From Lichenostomus cassidix (lineage: Eukaryota > Chordata > Aves > Passeriformes > Meliphagidae): a DNA stretch of 64,000 nt. The stretch lies in contig CM039183.1 in NCBI GenBank assembly GCA_008360975.2, positions 47,111,850 through 47,175,849 on the forward strand, given 5' to 3'. Shown one piece after another: positions 22,324-35,762 of the stretch (its first letter is position 1; each line of letters starts with the position of its first letter). The notes beneath the pieces are model-generated. The model was not told where the DNA came from and did not search any database. It saw nothing but the letters and a program-made list of their open reading frames with translations. Position numbers and translations under genes: made by a program.

Positions 22324-23925
22324 TAGCTTTTAAAACCCAGTGGTAACAGCTTCCAATGAACATTTTTGCCTAGCTGGCATATCCCAAACATTTACTAAAA
22401 CTGGGGCTGATACTGCTGTTTATTACTAAAATTGCCTGTGATTTCCTACGGTAGGGTTTGTTCACATTAATTTTTAACTTGGAAAAATACCTGTCTCTTT
22501 GCCTACTGTTTACCTCAGGCTCTCGTTTTTATTGATATCTTTTTAAAATATCCAGAAGAATTTTGTAATTTCTACTATCATAGCTGCAGCAAAAGATTGT
22601 TTTGTCTTTGTAAAAATTCTATTGTGACCATCTTTTGAAAAGTTCTTGCGAACTCCATCTTGGAATTTGTGAGGGCATACAGAATTTTTATTAGACTGTC
22701 CTTTGAAGATACACCTTTAGTCAATGCTCATCACATCTCTTAAGTGGTCAGGGCCCCAGGGAAGAACTCTTGTCCAACCTCCTGCTCAAAAAAGAAATTT
22801 TTGCAATCAGGGTCAGAGCAGGGAGATCAAACAGGAGACTCCTGTGGCAGCTTGAAAATCTCCTTAGTCCCAAAAGTCACCTCCAAAACTGTCATTGTTA
22901 TTTACCTAGATGGTATTGTTGCTTCTAGGGATTGCTGGTATAGATACCTAACACCTACACTCCCTTTACCTGGGAAAATAATTACTAAAAAAACAGCAAA
23001 ATCAAGGTGTCTAAAGACAGAACGGTGACTTCCAATTGTTAGGCACAGACAACAATATTAATTTTTCAGTTGTATCTATAAACCTTAAAACGATGCCATC
23101 CTCCCCTCTCGGAGTTCAGATTTTTCAGGCTACCAAAAAGTTCAAAATTATGTGAGATCAACTTAAAATGCTGTTCAAATTTAAATAATTTGCTTCAGTG
23201 TTGGCTTATTATTTTCATTTTTTTCCCTTTTTAACTTGGTTCATTTTTTAAATGCAAATGCGTCTCAGACACAAAAGATAGAATTCTCATTTTAAAGACT
23301 CTGAGTTAAAGTAATTCAGTATTTTATAGAGGAAATATTTCAGCTAAAAAAGAAAACAAAATAGTTACTTTTATGTTTTCAAAACAAACGTTATCTAATA
23401 GTGTTCACTCTCACAATTTTCTATATTGGTTCCTTCAAAATGCCAGCTACAGTATTAAAAATTAAGAAAACCTTTTCACTACTATTTATGTATTTTCTTG
23501 CATAGCTACAGAATATTAATTTCTTAACAATGCATTTAACTTCATAACACCCTTACAAGATGGGGGAAGAGAGCCAGCTATTTCTTCTTCATAGAAGCTG
23601 GAGGATACATGAGAGAAAAAAAATAACTAATTTGGAAGTTCAATAAGGACACATAGGACCCAGTCTTTCAGACTACCTAGAATTATTTTATTTAGTCTGT
23701 TCTGTATGTATTTTACATCAATTTTTATGAATGTACTCAGCAGTTTTGCAAATACCTCAAGGCTGCAAAGCCTGGCCACCTGCTAAAATCTTATGCTAAA
23801 TGACTATGTCATCATCACACAGAAATGTGATGTGTGGTGATGTGGCAGAGATAGGGATTTTTTTTTTTTTTTTTAAGTTTATCATAAATGGTGATGTTGA
23901 ACTGTTTTAATAACAGACACTTTCT
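22324..23925. other. AT-rich stretch without a gene; poly(T) run near its end
   Basis: No gene or classified repeat was recognised. A run of 17 T lies at 23858-23874, about 50 bp before the CR1 3' end. CR1 elements do not end in poly(A), so the run probably is unrelated to it. Confidence 0.6.
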
Positions 23926-25110
23926 CCTTAGGAAGGGTCCCATCAGGATCATGGAGTCCAACTCCTGGCCCTGTACAGGACCATCTCCAAGAGTCACCCC
24001 AAGTGCCCAAGTGTATTGTCCAAACACTTCTTGAACTCAGGTTCAAGAACTCAGGATGGGCTGGTGCTGTGAGCACTTCCCTGGGAGCCTGTTCCAGTGC
24101 CCAGCCACCCTCTGGGTGAAGAGCCTTTTCCTGATATACAACCTAAAACTCCTTCCCCTGACACAACTTCAGGCCATTTGCTCACATCCTGTCACTGGTT
24201 ATAGAGAAGAGATCAGTGCCTGCCCCTCCTCTTCCCCTCATGAAAATGTTGAAGATCACAATGAGGTCTCCCCTCAGTCTCCCCTTCTCCAGGCTGAACA
24301 GACCAAGTGCCCTCAGCTACTTCTAATAGGGCTTCACCTCAAGGCCCTTTCCAACTTCATTGCCCTCCTTTGGATGCTCTCTTCTTTCTTAATGTCTTTT
24401 TTTACACTGTACTTTGCACCCAAAAGTGCCCCCAGCCCTCGAAGATATGCTGCCCAGAGCAGATCAGAGTGGGACAACCCCTCCCTTGCCTGGCTGGTGA
24501 TGCTGTGCCTGATGTCCCCCAGGACAGGGATGTCCCTCCTGGCTGCCAGGACACTGCTGACTCATGTTCAACTTGCCATCAACCAGGAGCCCCAGGTCCC
24601 TTTCCGCAGTGCTGTTCCAGCCTCTCACTCCCCAGTCTGTGCACACAACCAGGGTTCCCCCATGCCAGGTGCAGAATCTGACACTCACACTTGTTACACT
24701 TCATATAGTTGGTGATTGCCCAGCCCTCTAATTTTTTGAGGTCTCTCTGCCCTGAAGGGAGTCAACAACTGGAACCTCTCTGGGTTCCCAAGACCACTCA
24801 AAAATCATTGAGAGCGGCTTTGCAATGTCATTACCCAGGTCCTTGAGGATTCTCTGATGAATCATATCAGGCCCCATAGATTTGTGGGAATCCAGCTGGA
24901 GCAGCAGATCCCAAACAAATTCAGAGTCAACTGGGAGTGGACCATTCTCGCAGTCATACTCCTCCAGCTTGGTCCTCTTTGTCCTCCTGCCCTTCCAATT
25001 TGTTTATTACATGTGTGATATTTCAGTATTCCCTGCAACGAGTTATCCAAAACAGCAATTGCCTTCTGACACAGCCTTGCCTGCACCCAGAGGAGGTCTG
25101 CAGCATGTAC
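23926..25110 (-). mobile_element. CR1 LINE fragment with internal deletion
   Basis: The lower-coordinate part, from GGAAGGGTCCCATCAGGATC on, is the reverse complement of the CR1 3' UTR. Next comes the C-terminal coding part, where the minus strand reads [17 protein letters not shown]. Beyond about 24745 the minus strand instead encodes the start of the CR1 reverse transcriptase (KSMGPDMIHQRILKDL, then IAKPLS). The middle of the ORF is missing and frames are broken, so this is a dead, internally deleted copy. The 219-codon plus-strand frame across it is a shadow. The upper boundary is approximate. Confidence 0.88.
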
Positions 25111-28100
25111 TGAATAAGGCAGTGTCTTATGGAGAAGGAACCTTGTAGTTAATTAATCAAGGAGTGCTTCATTGCATTCTTAAAGGGCAAATTATTTACT
25201 TCATAACTTTAGGAATAAAGTCAAGAAGCAGCTGTATGTGTGTGTGCATCAAAAATGTCCTCTTCCTCCAACTATTTCTTTTGTTTTTAAGGATGTTTTT
25301 CCCAGAAACCTCTTGCAATAGAATATAAGCTATATGTTATGTCCCTCTGTGAAATGATATCAGGCAAGAAATAAATTAAGGATCTGAACACAGGTTTGAT
25401 GATTCATGAATCTTTGTATTCCTGCACAGTTCCAGATCCTTTTCATACTATCATTATTTTTACACCAATAAATAAGGACACTCATAACAAGAAATTAGGC
25501 CAAGTATATGCAGGCCAGCATAAATAAGTATATAACATTGCATATGTAGATTTTGTCCCATATTTCACGGGGAATCCATTTGATATGTACATTTAATAAT
25601 TTGGTGAACAACATGAGTTTTGAAAATTAAAAAAAATTAAAATGGAAAGCCCATGTACACTTAAAATGCCTATCAGGATACAATGATGATGATATCTGTT
25701 ATTTACTCAAGTTTTTACATTAATGAAATGCTTCTGGAAGTGCTGGCAGATACTGATATGCTTGGGGAAAGCTGTAGGGGGTAGCTAATCCCTACCCTTG
25801 ACAGATAGCATCTGCCCACTGGTCAGCAAGTGGTCTTGAGTTTGATTTAGCTTTATTTTGGTATTTATTGGGCAGACAGATTGCTCCATGCTAGCATTAC
25901 TAAGTACTCTTACTTATAAGTGCATTAATTTGGTCATATGTAACATGTCATATATTGCCTCATGAGGGTTCTTTCCAGCCTTGAAACACAGCCTGCCCAG
26001 ACATCCCTACAGGAAGACAGGTCCTACCTAAATTCAGGTTCTTTTAGTGCCCTCTGCAGTACTTCCCCTCACTGAAGGGCATCTATTATTCTCATTTCTA
26101 TTCATCTTTTTTAATTCTTTACTGATAAATGAGATACTTTCAAAGCTTTCAATACCACAGTGTCAAAGAAAAGTTCAGTGCTGAATGCCACAGATGACAA
26201 GAAAAAAATAAGCTTGCAAGATATGTGAAATGAAATTGGAAAACAGTGCTGTGCAAAAACCAAAATGCAGGTCTTAAGCTCAGGAGATTTAGTTTCAGGT
26301 TTTAGACATCAAAATTGCCAGGGAAGCTTTTTTTTTTCCACTGGAAATCCACCCCGTTTAAGAAAATATTGGTCCTTATTATCCATGTGAGAAATACGTT
26401 GCAAAGAAAGTATTGCTTAGGGTAGAACAATTACAAAAAGAATTGTCTTGGGGTTTGTTTTCTTCTTTTGACTTCATGTTCATTGTTGAAATTTGATTAT
26501 CATTTTAAAAATAAGCAAATGTTTTATTCAAAGGGCAGTAAGGGAGAAAGAAGGAAACACTATTTCAATCTTTTATGTAGCTTGCAGAGTTTTTTTAATC
26601 ACCTTAGAACTGACAATGCAATTGGGGCCTATTTAGTTCAGATGAAATCTGACTACTCTGGATACTAATGAACAGATTCTTTTTTTTTAATAGGACATAT
26701 CTATTGGAATAGTCCATGAAATTAGGAGGTTTGCTTTCAGATTTTTCTGTACAACATCTGCTGATGCCTTACCACCATTTTCTACTGCTTTTTTGTCCTT
26801 AATAAGTAGTTTTTTTTCTATGGAAGAGTGAAGTATTTGCTTTAGTAAATGACTGGAAAATTGATATCATGCCTAGGCTGATAAACTTGTATGACAATTT
26901 GAAAAACACATACAAATAATTAGCAATGTCCAGAAATAATATTCTGTTTCTTGTATTGACTGCTAGAGACTGCATGACATTGTTGCTATGCACTTCCACC
27001 TCCTCAGCACAAATTTAAAGCTGCTGGGCTTGACTCAGTAATATTGTGAAAAGACTATCAAATGCCACAGCTGCTTTCTTCAATAGCGGGATATTTAAGG
27101 AAGAGATCCAACAGGAAATTACAACTGATAAATACACACCTTGGACTTGTTTGTGGCTGTGATAAAGAAACAGATTCTCAGGTAAAATGTGTAAGTGAAA
27201 TCATTAAAACCTCAGAGAATTTATTGGTTTTTTTCTGTTATCAAACAAAAAAAAGTCCAAGGACTTTCTGCAAGTTAAAGGGTGACTATGTCAGCTTCCA
27301 AGTGTGATATTCAGCTTCACATTTTTTTCCCTAGGCAAAAATATTGACACTACCCGACAGTACTTTCAATACCTAACAAACACTGACAATATTCACATAT
27401 TTTATATATGTTTAGGAAACACCTGAAGTGGACAAAAATCAGAGAAGGATATGATTATCAGGCTAAAATGCTTATATTCCACTTAGAACAGAGTTTAAGG
27501 GTTTTTTTTCCCTTTCCACTGACCTTTTCTTTTTCATATGGTAATGACCACAAACCCACTTCTGCTAACAAGAGTAACAATATCCAGTAATTTGAAGAGC
27601 CTATTGTCTAGCAAATACAGTTCATCCTATATTTACCATTCAGACTACAGGAATGGATTTTCAAAAAAACGCAAAGAAATTAAGGAGAAATCAAGCAATT
27701 TTACTTCAATTAAAATCAGCAGGAGTCAAGGAGCTAGTACCTTGAGCATGGCTTTAAAAGTGTTGGGATGAGCATCAATTGACTGGGCAGCACTAGTATG
27801 TGGATCTGGATTTCAAGGTTATTTAGACAGAGTGAGTTCTCACAACACTAAGAATGGGCAAAATTAGTGTTAATCCAGCACAATAGCCATCCCACAACAT
27901 TAGTTCTCAGGATGACCCCCAGTATAGGAAACCTTTCCTCTATGAACTGGCCTTGCCACTCGGCAGTCAAATGACTAAATCATACAACCCTGTTATAGTC
28001 TCTGCAGTGGTCCTTGTGAGACAGAATCAATCTATCAAATGAGATAAATGTACAGAATTGTCTAGCAGATGAAAATGATTTCTGGGTAATACCAGTACAG

Positions 28101-31100
28101 AGAAACTTATTGCTAGCTATTCCTTTCTTTATTTGGGGAAAGAATAAACTAAAGTCCCAGGATCACTTACAGAGTGATTTCCAGGGAGAATTTAGCCTAG
28201 AGATCTACTGTTACATGAAAAACTGGAGGTTGCTTCTTTTTGTGCAGGAGAGAGAAGCCTGAAACATCTGCTTCTGCTTGTATTTGTTCCTGTCAAAAAC
28301 TGATACAGTCCTACAGTTGTAAAGAGATTGCTCCTCCCTTGGAATGCTCTCACTGTATATGCTCGCAAACACTATAATGCACAGGGAATAAACAATAGTG
28401 AGCAATAATGAAGCTCTAGAGCACCCACGAAATGCACCTTGCAAAAGGTTTGAAAATGCTTTATACCAAAAAATAAATAATTTGTCTGGGTGAAGTCCTG
28501 CAATATAATTATATAATAGAGAATAACCATGCCCAACCTATCTGCACCAGGAATAACTTCATCTATTAGCTGCTTTAACACATTCATCATGGAAATGCTG
28601 GAATTTATAAAATATTTGGCTTAAATAGCTATTTTCTAGACAACTCCCATGGAGATAAAATTAGATCTCTGTTTTGGACAGATGTTCTTCCCTACTTTAT
28701 ACAATTCCTGCTTTTTAAAAATTGATTAGCAATAACCTGCAGTAGGGGAAATCTTAATTGGACAGTAGCACCTAATCGGGAGCAAATGTAAAAGCGTGAA
28801 GACATTAGATCAGATTCAAAGTTCACATGACTTTTCCTATTCATTTGAGAGAGGTTTGGATCAGCCTGGGAAGCAACCTAGAACTAATGAATAGAAAGGG
28901 ACAGATTACATAGCTACTGATAAAGTGCATGGAATGAAGTAAGAGAAAACAGAACCAAGGGAAGTTGGAAATCAGAGTAAAAATATCATAATCTACCAGA
29001 ACCTGTAGTTTAAACGATAGATGTATTTATATCACATACCCTCTTTTAACAACCGGTGAATAAAAAATAGAAGCCAAATACTAAAACCAAAAATAGACTT
29101 GCTGAATGATGGTGCACCACAGCTGCAACTGGAATCCCACCCTACATCAACAAATTTAAGAGCTAGAAAAAATTAAAATACATGTATATTTCTGAGGAGC
29201 CCAGTTGCAGAATTTTCTCCAAGCATGGTTTTTTACTATTGCAGGAAATATTAAACACATTTAAAACTATAAATATTAAAACATCTTTGATTTTAATTTG
29301 AGGCTGAATTCTTGTTACTCCTGGTATTGGTCTAATCTTGCAAATAACCTCCACAAAGACAGACTTTTATGGCCCTTCAGAGACGCGCTGATTTCAGTGG
29401 TTTCTCTGTGAACTATTCAATAGATCACTATTACATTACAAGTTCAGGTCTGTGCTCAGCAGAATATTTAAGAACACACTTAAATCCATACTTACTCATC
29501 AGAGCACTCAACTATAGGCATGTACTCAAGCCCTCCAGAATCAATATGACTTAAATATTTTACTGACTGTGAGTAGATTTTCAACTGGGACATTGGCTGG
29601 GTATGCCAGCACATATACACCTCATTTCTCTTCTCTAGCAAGGAATTTTGGGACTCATGCTACTATTTAATTGTTGATTGTGGTTAAAGAATTGTCAAAT
29701 TCCATTTGACCTAACACATTTATATTGTTACCTTTGAAAAGGTTTGTTGGAAACCTAAGTCTAATACATAATTTCTGTACTATATTTCACAGGACTTAAA
29801 TATGATAAAGTTTACTATGGTATTGTTGTGTTGGACTATTTTGATAGAAACAGATGGAAAGATGACCCACCTAATTTCACTGTCCACTTCAAAATAAACA
29901 CCAGCTCTCAAATTTTTTGGAGACAAATGTACATAGAATTAATTAAAAATTAATATAAAATAGGATGTTTTTAGCTGATTCAATAGTAACTTACACTAGC
30001 TTTAAATTGGAGTAATTGTTCTGGGAACTACAGAATACCTGGGTCTGTAAATAGAGTACAATTAGGATTGTTAACCTGCAAGTGTTTCATATGCCTTGAT
30101 AGACACTGAATTTAAAAAAAGGCAAAATATTTCATTTTAATTTTTCACATGACCCCTTTCATACAGGTTGCTAGATTAAAATTTACCCACAAAATGACTT
30201 TAAAATATGTGCCCCAAAATCTAGAGGTTGAAAGAAGACAGCATTGTTTCTATTTCTAAGGGAAGTGGAAGATACAAAACTTACTGCAAAATTTTCAAAA
30301 CAAATAATTTGCAAATCAATAAAAATGAAAGATTATATAATTCTGTTACAAATTGAAAACAACTGTGGAACAAAGTAAAAGAACGGTCTGTGTGCATCAT
30401 AAATGTCAAAACCAGTTATCCTCTTGTATGCAATCAGATAGCTGAAGTCTCTAGAAAAGTCAGTTGTGTCAGTCACAGCGCAGCCCAAAGGCCAGTTTTA
30501 TCTCTTTTTGCTCTAAAACCTTTGCAGTGAAATAGTTGTCATTCCTAAAATCCAATTCAGCATTTCAATGTTTCTTTTTAATTCTGTACATTTAGAGTGG
30601 TTAGTGTTTGGATTGTGTGCTGATAGTATGTCAGCTGCAGTATTAGTCACAGTAGCAAATCATACGCAGAACTACAAGTTGCCTGGTACTGTTACAACAC
30701 CCTAACACAAATATCTGGAACAGTTAGAATAGCTAGCAAAAGAAAAACGTTTTGAAATAATTAAGGCCCTTAACTAGTTAAAGCAGGTTGAAGGTTCTCA
30801 TATCCTTGTGTCTACTGCTTGTGGTGTAACAAACTGGTGTGAGTTGCATCTGAGTGAGAATCACAGGGTTCATACTGAAGGTACTAACCAGCAGCCAGAA
30901 GGAAACCCCGCCAGCAACTCATTGTATGTTGCTCTGTGCATTTGCTGTTTCACCTTCCACAGAACAGAAGGGTAACTTTGGGTGATATATTTACAAAATA
31001 TTGTGGTGTTGACAAAAACCTTTTTCTTTCTTTTTTTTTTCTTTTTAGGTTAGTAGATTGTATTTATACATAATGGCAGCGTGTTTCACCTAGTGTTTTC

Positions 31101-31944
31101 GAAACAAGAAACGTTACACAGACTGCAGAGGATAAAATCCCTATGATTAGCCTCTTACCCCTGCAAGCTTGAATGTAGTTAATAATCAGCTTTGCAGTCT
31201 GCAGGTAGAGTTGAAAAGTCATGAAGAAATCTGATATTCTAGCCAATATTGTACTCACAGCAGAGGGGAAAACCTCAGTTCACCTTAACTAATGCTAGTA
31301 GCAAAAGCAGTTTGAAGTTGAGGCTCTGTTCTCCAAAGCAGTAGCCAGGTGTTTATGAGCACCACCAAGGGCAACAGGAATACTCCAGTGCTTATGGCAG
31401 CCTTACCAGAATTGTAGAAAACCTAATCACAATAAAAAACAGTCTCAGTGGTTGAATAATTTGATAATAACATTTAGTTTAATGCTCAAAAAGACAATCA
31501 AAGTTCCATATATTCAAATTATTTTTAACGTAGAACTGGCAATGCAGAAAGCCTTGGGGAAAAAACAAAAAACAAACCTAAAAACCTATTTGAATTTTTT
31601 TTGAACCTTCTGTAAATGCATCATTACAGAACAATTAATGTTATAGGCACAGAAGAAATACATTTTTATAAAATTAATACTAACTTATTTGTCTTAAATA
31701 TGTGACTTAACTTCCCAGAATACCTTTTATTAATTTGTTTTTTGTAAGTATTGTTATAACATATGGGAAGAAACTAAACATTTGATGTAGGAAATTCTGA
31801 GAGGCTGTCCTTGATTCAAAGCCTTTGCATTAGCAAGGCTGTATAACTGTTAAAGGTGCCATTCAACAGTTTTTAATCACTGAGATGTTCACTTCTCCCC
31901 TGAGTTGTGCTACATATGGTTCAACCAGCACTAACTCAACTTGC
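25111..31944. other. AT-rich stretch without a recognisable gene
   Basis: No gene, RNA gene or classified repeat was recognised. Open frames are short. A long pyrimidine tract ending in AG lies at 31019-31048, but the sequence after it has early stops in all frames I read. Confidence 0.6.
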
Positions 31945-32100
31945 CTGGAGATGTTTTGGAGTCTCCATCCTTGCACATACTCAAAAGATGTCTGGATGGC
32001 CCTGGGCAACCAACCTTAGGTGGTTCTGCTTGAGTAAGGGATTTGGACCAAATTACCTACAGAGGTCACTTCCAACCTCAGGCACTCTGTGATTCTGTGC
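31945..32100 (+). mobile_element. CR1 LINE 3'-end fragment
   Basis: The sequence includes TTTTGGAGTCTCCATCCTTG and a CTCAAAAGATGTCTGGATGG stretch, then GGTCACTTCCAACCTCAGGC and the terminal CTCTGTGATTCTGTG. This is a plus-strand, 5'-truncated CR1. The start is approximate. Confidence 0.88.
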
Positions 32101-35100
32101 TAACTCTGAATTTATTGTCATTCTTATTCTCTTCTTTAACTATGAATATTCCACCAAACTTGCCTGAAAAGTTCTTGGACTAAACCCTAGTCATGCAATA
32201 CAAATTCACTCTTTTGTTACTATTTCATGTCCTCCTCCTTTCCTTGAGCAGAAGGCAACCAAAGCCTTCAGATACTATGAAGAATGTGGGAGACTCAAAC
32301 TCCTAAATTGCTTTTGTGCTGCTGACATTGGGAGGCAAGTGAGCACAAGTGCTTCTCGGCGCTGGAAAGGAGCTCACTGACAGATTGCCACATAAGCTCA
32401 AATATTTTATCAGGCCCATGTCTTGATCCATCCCATTGTTATTTACCATGTGTAGGAGAAGTCATTTGGAGAAGGCAGAAATGACAGGCTTGAAAGCTTT
32501 GTGCAAAATGCAGTTCAGCCTGAAGTGACTGGAAAAACAATTTTTATGGCTGTTGACAGAAACACAAGGAGACACCAACACAGCAATGCGCTTTTGCTTC
32601 TTGTATTTTACACACAAAAACCTGCCTCAAAAGAAAGAGTTCAATGAACTATGTCCATCTGGTCCCTCTGGCCTAAGGTATTGTTAATCTCAAAATACAC
32701 CAAATGAAGGCCATGAGACTCTCAGCTCCAATGCTGAGCCACATGGCAAAAGGGATCCAACAGAGCACTAAAATCTGTGCAGTTCTGTGTGCCTTTCTCT
32801 TGTGGAAAAGAGAGCAAAGACAACTGATAATAAAATGAAATTAAGAAATCGGCACTCAACAGCCAAAGGAAATGAGGCCCCTTAAGTCCCCTACAATGTT
32901 TGTATTTAATTGTCTTTTTCTTAGTGATATGAAGACTCAAGGCATTCAAAACCATTATCTTTGGAGAACTCATTTCTCAGTCAGCACAGAATGGCTAAGA
33001 ACTTGCTAGGAGCTGTAATAAACTCCCTCCCAGCTGAAATGTATCTCTAGGATGCAACAGACATTTTTGTACACAGAAGCACTATATAGCAGCTTAAAAA
33101 AACCAAAAACACAAAGAAGAAAAATTGCAGTTAATGACAAAATTCCAAAGGCATATGATAGAGTAACACAAAATGTTATATAACTCCATCATGTGTGTAA
33201 ATAGAGGTTCAAAGAAGAGTCTGTGGGCTCTGCACAGGCCTATTCCACTCTGCATGGAATAGCAGAGAAATGGTATGTAGGGCATAAATCTATGAGACTT
33301 AAAGCTCTACCTGAACTCCAAGATTCTGAAACGTCTTCAAATTCCAGGGATTGGGTGAATGTTCTCTTTGTGTCTCACTCTGCAGTGGGGTCAATGCCTA
33401 GAATTGACCTCAACAATTCTCCTTAGTCCTTCTGATTTGCCTCTTGGAAAAGCAAAATCCCACATACTAACATTTATTGCTTGTATTGAGATGTCTCAGC
33501 AATGCACAGATTTGAATCACTACAATTACAAAACTGGATACAGGAATTTTGTGGGTGTACACAGACCTCTATCTTGACAATTTCTGTGTTAGAGCACATA
33601 GGTTCATTGGCAATTCCACAGTCTGACACTTTCCCCCCATTATTTACATATCTGTTTTTATTTCCATCTAAAACTTGGCTGAAAAATTTCATATGCCAAA
33701 AAAATATGTGAAACAGTGGGAGAAGCAGTTCCCTACCAGGTGGCTTCCAGCCATCTCCCTTATAGCACCCTAGAATAGGCAAGGTACTTAGATTGGCCCT
33801 TGGGGAAAAATGTGTGCACTTATACCTTACAGAAACAGTCATGATTTACAGCATGCCTTGGGGATTGGGGCGAAATTTTCTTCTGAGTGTTTGACTGGAA
33901 AATTATCAACAGTTTTTCTGCATACCCTCTCAAACTTGTGGCAAACAAATGCACTTAGGAAGAAAAAAATAATCCTCCATCACCGACCTGATTGTGTTGT
34001 TCCACAGCACTAGCGGGTTGCTCCATTCTGAATATCACTGTAAAAATTACTCTTTGTGGTACCAAAAATGTGTTGATCACTAGAATAGTGGGTCTTCTGT
34101 GTGTCTGTTATTTCAATTTTATTTTATTTTGGGGGCTGGAAAGGGAGGGTTCTTTGCTGTTCAGAGTTTAGCGCAAAACTGTAAATGTAGGTTGCTTGGC
34201 AACTGCTTTTAAAGAGTGTTATTTGCTCTCAGACAAGCTGTTATTTCTTGCCTTTTAAAACAAAAACATAAAAGAGAAAAAGAACCAAAATGAAAAAAGG
34301 GAATTACTTCACCAGCTATTAGTGTAAATGCCTCCTTTATATGCATACGGCGGTGACATGCAAGGTCTTCCTTGTCCCCACCATATGATTTTCCACAGAG
34401 AACCTGTATCAAAGAAGTGTGTTTCTAGAAGATGTGCAGTTGAGTGGAACTGACATCTCATACCAACACAGAAAAATAACTTACATGCAAGACAGTGCAT
34501 CTCACAAGGGAAGAAAAGAGTTATTAGAGACCAAGGTCAAACCAACTCAAAATTTTCTTTTTTAGACATACTTGCCAGCAGCTTCTTGGAGGGGAAATGT
34601 AATGATCCTCTGCATATTCCCCCACCCAGCTGTTTACTCCTCTTTTCAGCAGAGGCTATGAAGGGGCAGAGAAGCTCAACAACTCCAATCCCACAGAGCA
34701 GAATTAGGCAGACGTAGTGCAGGGCTCTCTGCAAGACACAGGACCACTGGGCTCCCTGAGGAGGACATCCCCCATGTGGAAAGCTTTCACATCTTTTCAC
34801 AAATTGAAGCCCAGTAAAACAAACTTTCAATGACTGCTCAAGACAAAAATTCAATGGGTACATAGATTCTATCACTTCCATCTGCCTCCCTTTTCTTCCT
34901 TATCAAGTATACAGCATCTTAAAATTGTTTTTGCTGAATTTTGTATGTTTTGGTTTTGTGAAGACAATGAGCATTATGTTGCATCATTAATATCAGCTAT
35001 TACTTAGCTATGCAAAAAGACAGTTTACAAAAAACAGGCACTCTGAAGAAACCATAAAGTGATTCAAACTTATTTGATATGTGCAGTTTGGGTGGCAACT

Positions 35101-35690
35101 TGGCCTGACAGAATGTGTGGTTTATAAAACAAGCATGCTTATTTCTCTTGGAAGAAAATTTATGCAGGGCAGTGATCCAACTCAGACTACAGAGGCTAAA
35201 CATTTCAAAAGAAAGCATTTAAGGTACACGTATATCCTCAACTGGCCTTCAGCTCAAGGTTATATATGTATATATATTTTGTCTACTCTGAGCAAGTAAG
35301 TCACCTATCTTAGTGGTAAGAGTCAACTACATGAATGTCTCTTCAGAACAAATAGAAAGGAGAAGAACTGTTAATAAAAAACTAATCTGAGTAAATACAG
35401 TAGAAAACTTTAAAATTGCAGGCCACAGATCAAATATACTAGCAAGAAGATGGACTATGCAGCAGTTTAATATTCTTCTAATATTGACAGATGAAAAGAG
35501 GTTAATAATAATCTGGTTTCTGTCAAGAATACCTTGCAGATGGTGAAAGTTCTCAAGTCAAAACACAACAACTAGCTAGTCCTCTGAAAAAGTCAGTCTC
35601 TTGAAACCACTGTATGAGTAGAGTCAGCAGGTTTCATTTAATCTATGTGGAAAGTTTTGTGCACAGTGACTTTTAATATCTGCTAGCTGG

Positions 35691-35762
35691 CAAAAAAAAA
35701 CCCCAAACAACAACCCCCCCCAAAAACAAACAAACAAACAAACAAAAAAACCACAAAAAAGA
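35691..35762. repeat. CAAA-type / A-C-rich simple repeat
   Basis: A-runs, C-runs (up to eight C) and about five CAAA units form a 72-bp low-complexity tract. Confidence 0.9.

Noticed and set aside
23858..23930. Poly(T) run as the tail of a minus-strand processed pseudogene
   Set aside because: The sequence beside it is a CR1 3' end, CR1 does not use poly(A), and no gene-like body was recognised.
24056..24715. 219-codon plus-strand open frame
   Set aside because: It lies antisense to the CR1 3' UTR and C-terminal coding part; the minus strand holds the recognisable CR1 peptide.
31019..31050. Long pyrimidine tract ending in AG as a splice acceptor
   Set aside because: The sequence after it has early stops and no matching donor that gives a useful open exon on the plus strand.
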